NCBI GenBank assembly: GCA_015680685.1
Contig: MNCI01034266.1
Coordinates: forward strand, 193,959-257,958
Length of the DNA stretch: 64,000 bases
Direction of reading: 5' to 3'
Origin: Gnetum montanum
Taxonomy: Eukaryota > Streptophyta > Gnetopsida > Gnetales > Gnetaceae
In this document: in pieces, positions 59,900-64,000 of the stretch
Layout of the letters: the number at the start of each line of letters is the position of its first letter
Numbering within the stretch: the stretch's first letter is position 1
The notes under the pieces: generated by a model
The model's database searches: none
What the model was told of the DNA's origin: nothing
Seen by the model: only the letters and a program-made list of their open reading frames with translations
Translations under genes and position numbers: made by a program

Positions 59900-59907
59900 T
59901 ATAAATA
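59900..59907 (+). promoter_or_regulatory. TATA box of the D LTR
   Basis: gttgcc-TATAAATA-agagg; well placed in the LTR, about 110 bp from its left end and ~175 bp before the AATAAA. Confidence 0.65.
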
Positions 59908-60631
59908 AGAGGTGGGCGCACTTTGTTTGATAGTTAGTTCTTAGTCCCTTACCCAACTCTTGTAGTTTCTCCTTCTTAGAGTTAGAATTATTTTTGAGTG
60001 CCCATAGTAGGAGTCATAAAGTGAACGGATCTTTATTCGAGCATTGTGTACCTGAGCACACCTTGTGTCTAGAAATAAAGAAGAACTTTGTGATAAACCT
60101 TGTAGCATTCAGAATAGCTTATCTCTCATCCTTAATGCTATTTACAATTTTTAATGCTTTCATTAGTTAATTAATGCTACTTTTATTGATTCGTTAATGT
60201 TCACAAGTAAGCACACTTAGTACAGCCACTTTGAGCATGTGTGGAACACTTGGTAACCTAGTAACGATTAGTGTTTGGTAATCCTAGTAGTGTTGCACTA
60301 GTTTAGGACGTGTACGGAAATTGGGAATGGATGCTGGTGTTAGGACTAGTAAGGACCTAGGTGATTAGTTAATTTAAATTAGTTATTCAATCAATTCACT
60401 TCTTCCCTCTTAGAACTAGGACATAAAATATAAAAAGCATAAAAATCATATACCTCAAGTTTACTTAACCATATAATCGTGCCATATGAGTAAGCTTGGG
60501 AAGACAATGATTGCCTAACCCATCCTTGTTCTATGAAGGCGCATAAGCACTTGGTCCTTGGAGTTTGATTGTATCACATGTAACACTCATATTTGTATGG
60601 TTGAGCATAGGGGGTACCTCGCCACTCATCA

Positions 60632-60650
60632 TTGGCATTGTTGTCAGGGA
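60632..60650 (+). other. Primer-binding site of D, tRNA-Asp type
   Basis: TGGCATTGTTGTCAGGGA begins at 60633, right after the LTR. The complement of plant tRNA-Asp(GUC) 3' end is TGGCGCCGTTGCCGGGGA (established knowledge). The five differences are all C-to-T or G-to-A. Confidence 0.8.
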
Positions 60651-60768
60651 CTTTGTTGTTTGAGTGCTAATTAGAACTTAGGAATCTTTCCATTGTTGGA
60701 ACAAACCCTACAGTTAGTTTTTTAAAAATCATCAAAAGAGAAGAGTATTGCACACTAAAGAATTAATC

Positions 60769-63700
60769 ATGTCTCCTTCTTCTTACAAGAGTGTTTCACC
60801 ACCTAGGTCTGACACAATGAAAAATCAGATGCATAGTACACATGATTGCCTGCTAGTGCCCCAATAGTTTCATGTGGTATACGTTCATCTCGATGAGTAT
60901 ATACCAAACTTTACCTTTATCCTCCACCAAGATGAACAACTATGTTAGCATGATTTAGAAGGTAACATAGTTTTATCTCATGATCGTTTAGTCCCAAGAA
61001 TGCTTTTTTGTGCTCTCACATGAATTGGTATGCAACACTTATAGGCGGAGTACGTTGTGCATGAACACGACTTGAGAGAGTATTGACCCATGGAGGCACA
61101 ACGTTAAAGGGACTTATAACAAGAGAGAAATCATAAATCTATGAAGGGGAAGTGGTCTTAGGATGTCCTGTATGTCCTAAGTGAAAATGAGGGTGGTGAA
61201 CCTGCCTCAGGAGGTCTTCCATAAAATGATGTTCCTCCTATTGATTTTGGTCAAGGGGTATCAGAATTTTTACTCAACTATCCATAACTTGGATTCTGGT
61301 ACTGACGAACACAAAGGGTCTAAAAAGGGAACATGAAAACATGACAAAGATGGACATTTTGATCATAACCATGATTGAGGCTATGACCACCGAAGAGAAG
61401 GTAGTAGGCATCATCATTGTGATGGTCCTCCTTCCTTTTCACCTTCATCATCTCCTTCCCCCTCTTCCTCAGGATTAGAACATAATCGTAGAGGGAAAGA
61501 CCTTGAGGATAATGGTAGGTGAAATAGGAATAATAGATAAAATAGTCGAGAAAGGGGATGAGGACATTCTAGAGAAACATACTACAAAAGGAGGGAGAGT
61601 AGGAAACAACATAGGCATCATAGACACCATAAACAACACGATCACAATGAACCCCTACTCGCTACCTAAAGTATGCTAGATATAACTAAGGTTGTTATAA
61701 TCCCAACAAGGCATCAAAAAGACAGCAGGATCAAAAGATTGAACATAAACAATATCGCACAATTTGAAGGGGGATACAATGCTAATCCTCAAAATCATTT
61801 GCGAGCATTTCATGATGCATGTGCCTTGCAAAACATAGAAAACAAGTGGAAAAAATTCAAGTTGTTTTCATAGACATTGATCAAAGAAGCGAAAAGATGG
61901 TACTAGTTCTTAGAACTAGAATCCATTTGTCAATGAAGTACCATGTTAGAATTGTTCAATGATAAGTATCAAACGTACTCTTGAGTGTCCAACCTATAGA
62001 AGAAAATCCAAGGATGGAAACAAGGAGGACACAAACCCTTGGATACTTCCATGGGCCAATATTATACATTATTACATCATTACCTTGGCCATGGTTATTT
62101 GCAGAGGAAACAACTACGCCATCTCGTAGATGGACTTAGGCACGAAATGTGATGAACCCTTGGGACCTATGCCCAAGGAAGACTATCCGAGCTTAGAGCC
62201 CATCAAGTAGAAGGATTTTTGAAGCAAGTTTCCAAGGAGGAAGGAGAGTTAAAGAAAAGAGAGAGTGTGGAGGAATATAATAGAGATCCTTCCCTTTGAA
62301 AGAAGGAAGTTAGATTTTGTAAGGATGAAGAAGAGTCACCACTTGAAGAGATGGTAAATAGGAAAACATTTCCCATTGAAACACTTGCATTAGAAGTATC
62401 AGCAAAGGTGGACCAAATGTGGAACTCCCTAGATAATAAATTTTAAACTATTCTCAAAATGGTAGAGGAGTCTAGTAAACTAGGTAGTGATCGAGAAAGG
62501 AGAAAAAAGAAAGAAACTAAATATGCACGTAACAAGGTAAGGGCAAAGCTACTATTGTTGAAGAGGTTGTGGATTTGGATATAGAGAATGATGGTGAATG
62601 TGAGATATGTCAATATGACCATCCTAAGGGATGTTGCTCAATAATCTCACATCTATAGGAGTCTATGGTGTATGCACTAAACCCACGATTAAATAGATGG
62701 AAAACACTCTGAAGGTTACCTTATTCTCAAGGTAGCCCAAGATAGTTCCACCAACCCTTGACATATTATCCAAGTGGAACTCCATCACAACTAAATTAAT
62801 AGTATCAACAATGGAAACACCCACAATCATGGGGAATGCGGCCACCATGTTACCAATACCCTTATTGTCAACCTAACCCATATGGATACTATGTGCAATA
62901 GCCAATCTCTCCACATGACTCTACTAGTCACGTTACTCTTCAATATTACTACCAAACCCACGAGTACTATAGAACTCCTTCTCCTAGAGGAGAGGTTCCA
63001 GAAATGTACTATCCTTCTTATCCAACTACACCTCTTCCACCGTTACCTCCATTACCACCTACTCCATCTATGTAGGGTGAGCTCCCTGCCCAACCATAGA
63101 AACATAACACTACAAGGGCTATCAACCCTCAGCCTACTATTGGTTCAGAAAACCACATAAAGAAGAGACCTTTTTTTGGAACCAAGAGTCTAACTAAGTC
63201 CTTGCAACCACAAGTGGAAAATTCTCCAAAAACCTCACCAACATTCAAATATTCAGAGCTTCCTTCGAACCAAAGATTGTACTTAACACACATAGTCATG
63301 CTGACTCCTATAATTATTGATTGGATTAAAGCTGGCCATCTTCCTAGGAAATTCTCTAATCTTGGAAGTCCTCTTATATATTTGCAAATCATTGAGACTG
63401 AACCTTGCAAAGCTCTTTTAGATTCAGGTTTTGGTGTTAACTTAATCTCTTAAGAAATGTACAAAGCCTAGAACCTACCTCCCTAAAAATGAGTAACATA
63501 CATTTAAAGTTGGCCAACCAATCCATCACTATCCCATTATGACTAGTGGAAGACATTGTTACCATTGTTTGTGGGTGGTCGTATCTAGTCAATTTTCTAG
63601 TGATTCAAGTCAACAATTGTAAGGGAAACTTCCCAATCATAATGGGAAGAGCATGGACAAGCACAATTGATGCAAACCTAGGAATATGTGATCTTTGCCT

Positions 63701-63790
63701 AGAAATATCAAATAAAAATACATTTGGAAAGATGGAGAAGAAGAAAGTTCCATGCATCGCATATAATAATACAGGGTGTAATTGCATGCA
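60769..63790 (+). pseudogene. Athila-like gag-protease polyprotein, element D
   Basis: ATG at 60769 gives MSPSSYKSVSPPRSD; stops follow. An Arg/Ser/His-rich segment (61380-61660) precedes the gag core (61673-62260), which reads IAQFEGGYNANPQNHLRAF, KLFS.TLIKEAK.WY, FNDKYQTYS and, later, GRLSELR. A zinc knuckle at about 62595-62635 is CEICQYDHPKGC (C-X2-C-X3-H-X3-C). A Pro/Tyr-rich linker follows (62940-63080). Protease has ALLDSGFGVNLIS (63410-63450), with Gly-Phe where Gly-Ala is usual, and a later FPIIMGRAW. The core is gag-like of the retrotransposon gag family. Position and order are normal. Confidence 0.82.
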
Positions 63791-64000
63791 GAAGTCCTAG
63801 TTTGTACAACGTTTAACATTGCCTGCATGCAACCAGTGTGCACCAATAACTAACATACAAAGATGCTTATATGTAGTATCCATAAGATAGGAAGGCACCT
63901 AGTGGCTAATAGATAACCTAGAGAGTAATTCAAATTTATGCATGGAACCAACTAAGAGCTTGACTTGTGCCTATATCGATAGCATAGATGCATTAGAGCA

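Larger units (their letters stand above)
59789..60631 (+). repeat. 5' LTR of element D
   Basis: 843 bp with perfect inverted ends TGATGAG (59789-59795) and CTCATCA (60625-60631). TATA box TATAAATA at 59900-59907 and AATAAA at 60074-60079. A cluster of ATATCG/CGATAT words lies just upstream of the TATA box. Confidence 0.88.
59789..64000 (+). mobile_element. Element D: Athila-like LTR retrotransposon, 5' part
   Basis: 5' LTR, tRNA-Asp-type primer site, gag and protease, continuing past the window end. It inserted into the leader of gag-pro copy E. The five bases before the LTR are ctagg (59784-59788); their partner is outside the window. The Athila-like assignment rests on the primer type and the gag zinc knuckle spacing; pol, which would decide it, is not visible. 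Confidence 0.8.

Overview
This window looks like nuclear DNA from a land plant with a large, repeat-rich genome, probably a seed plant. I cannot name the species. I see no convincing host gene, tRNA or rRNA. Almost all of it is old Ty3/gypsy LTR retrotransposon sequence in which ORFs are broken by TAG/TGA/TAA codons and frameshifts. Where I could compare copies, most differences are C-to-T or G-to-A, as expected from decay of methylated cytosine.

Layout. (1) 1-30077 is mainly minus-strand. Reading right to left: a pol remnant Z (28622-30077, RNase H to integrase), an LTR/leader block (24791-28379), gag-pro copy C (21113-24790), a hairpin array, a ~192-bp tandem repeat block (18616-20020), a truncated RT-RNase H-integrase (16613-18615), another LTR (15605-16378), its leader (14344-15604), then gag-pro copy A (874-4550) and the 3' end of an oppositely transcribed gene (1-129). 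Element B (4557-14338) sits inside the leader of A. It has both LTRs, a GTTAT target-site duplication, and the equivalent unfilled site survives in copy C. (2) 30078-45657 is plus-strand element F: 5' LTR, primer-binding site, gag-pro, hairpin array, an antisense intron-containing gene, a second hairpin array, polypurine tract and a truncated 3' LTR. (3) 45658-59788 is minus-strand element E with the same antisense gene (on the plus strand, 52100-55438), a ~190-bp tandem repeat block and gag-pro. (4) 59789-64000 is plus-strand element D, an Athila-like element with a tRNA-Asp-type primer site; it runs off the window.

The most interesting system is the family formed by A, B, C, E and F. Its members encode gag and protease but no pol next to them. 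Three carry, antisense to gag-pro, a multi-exon gene with short GT-AG introns; in F this gene has its own TATA box. The flanks of that gene are built from iterated short dyads whose two arms change together between units (for example GGTC/GACC, TCATC/GATGA and CGTC/GACG in three neighbouring units of B). Similar paired-arm hairpins recur in the ~190-bp repeats, upstream of the antisense gene, and at the polypurine-tract/LTR boundary.

How the parts would have worked together: gag-pro would make capsid and protease, with RT and integrase supplied by pol-bearing relatives such as C and Z. The antisense gene keeps its introns because they are not spliced from the sense genomic RNA. All copies here look inactive.
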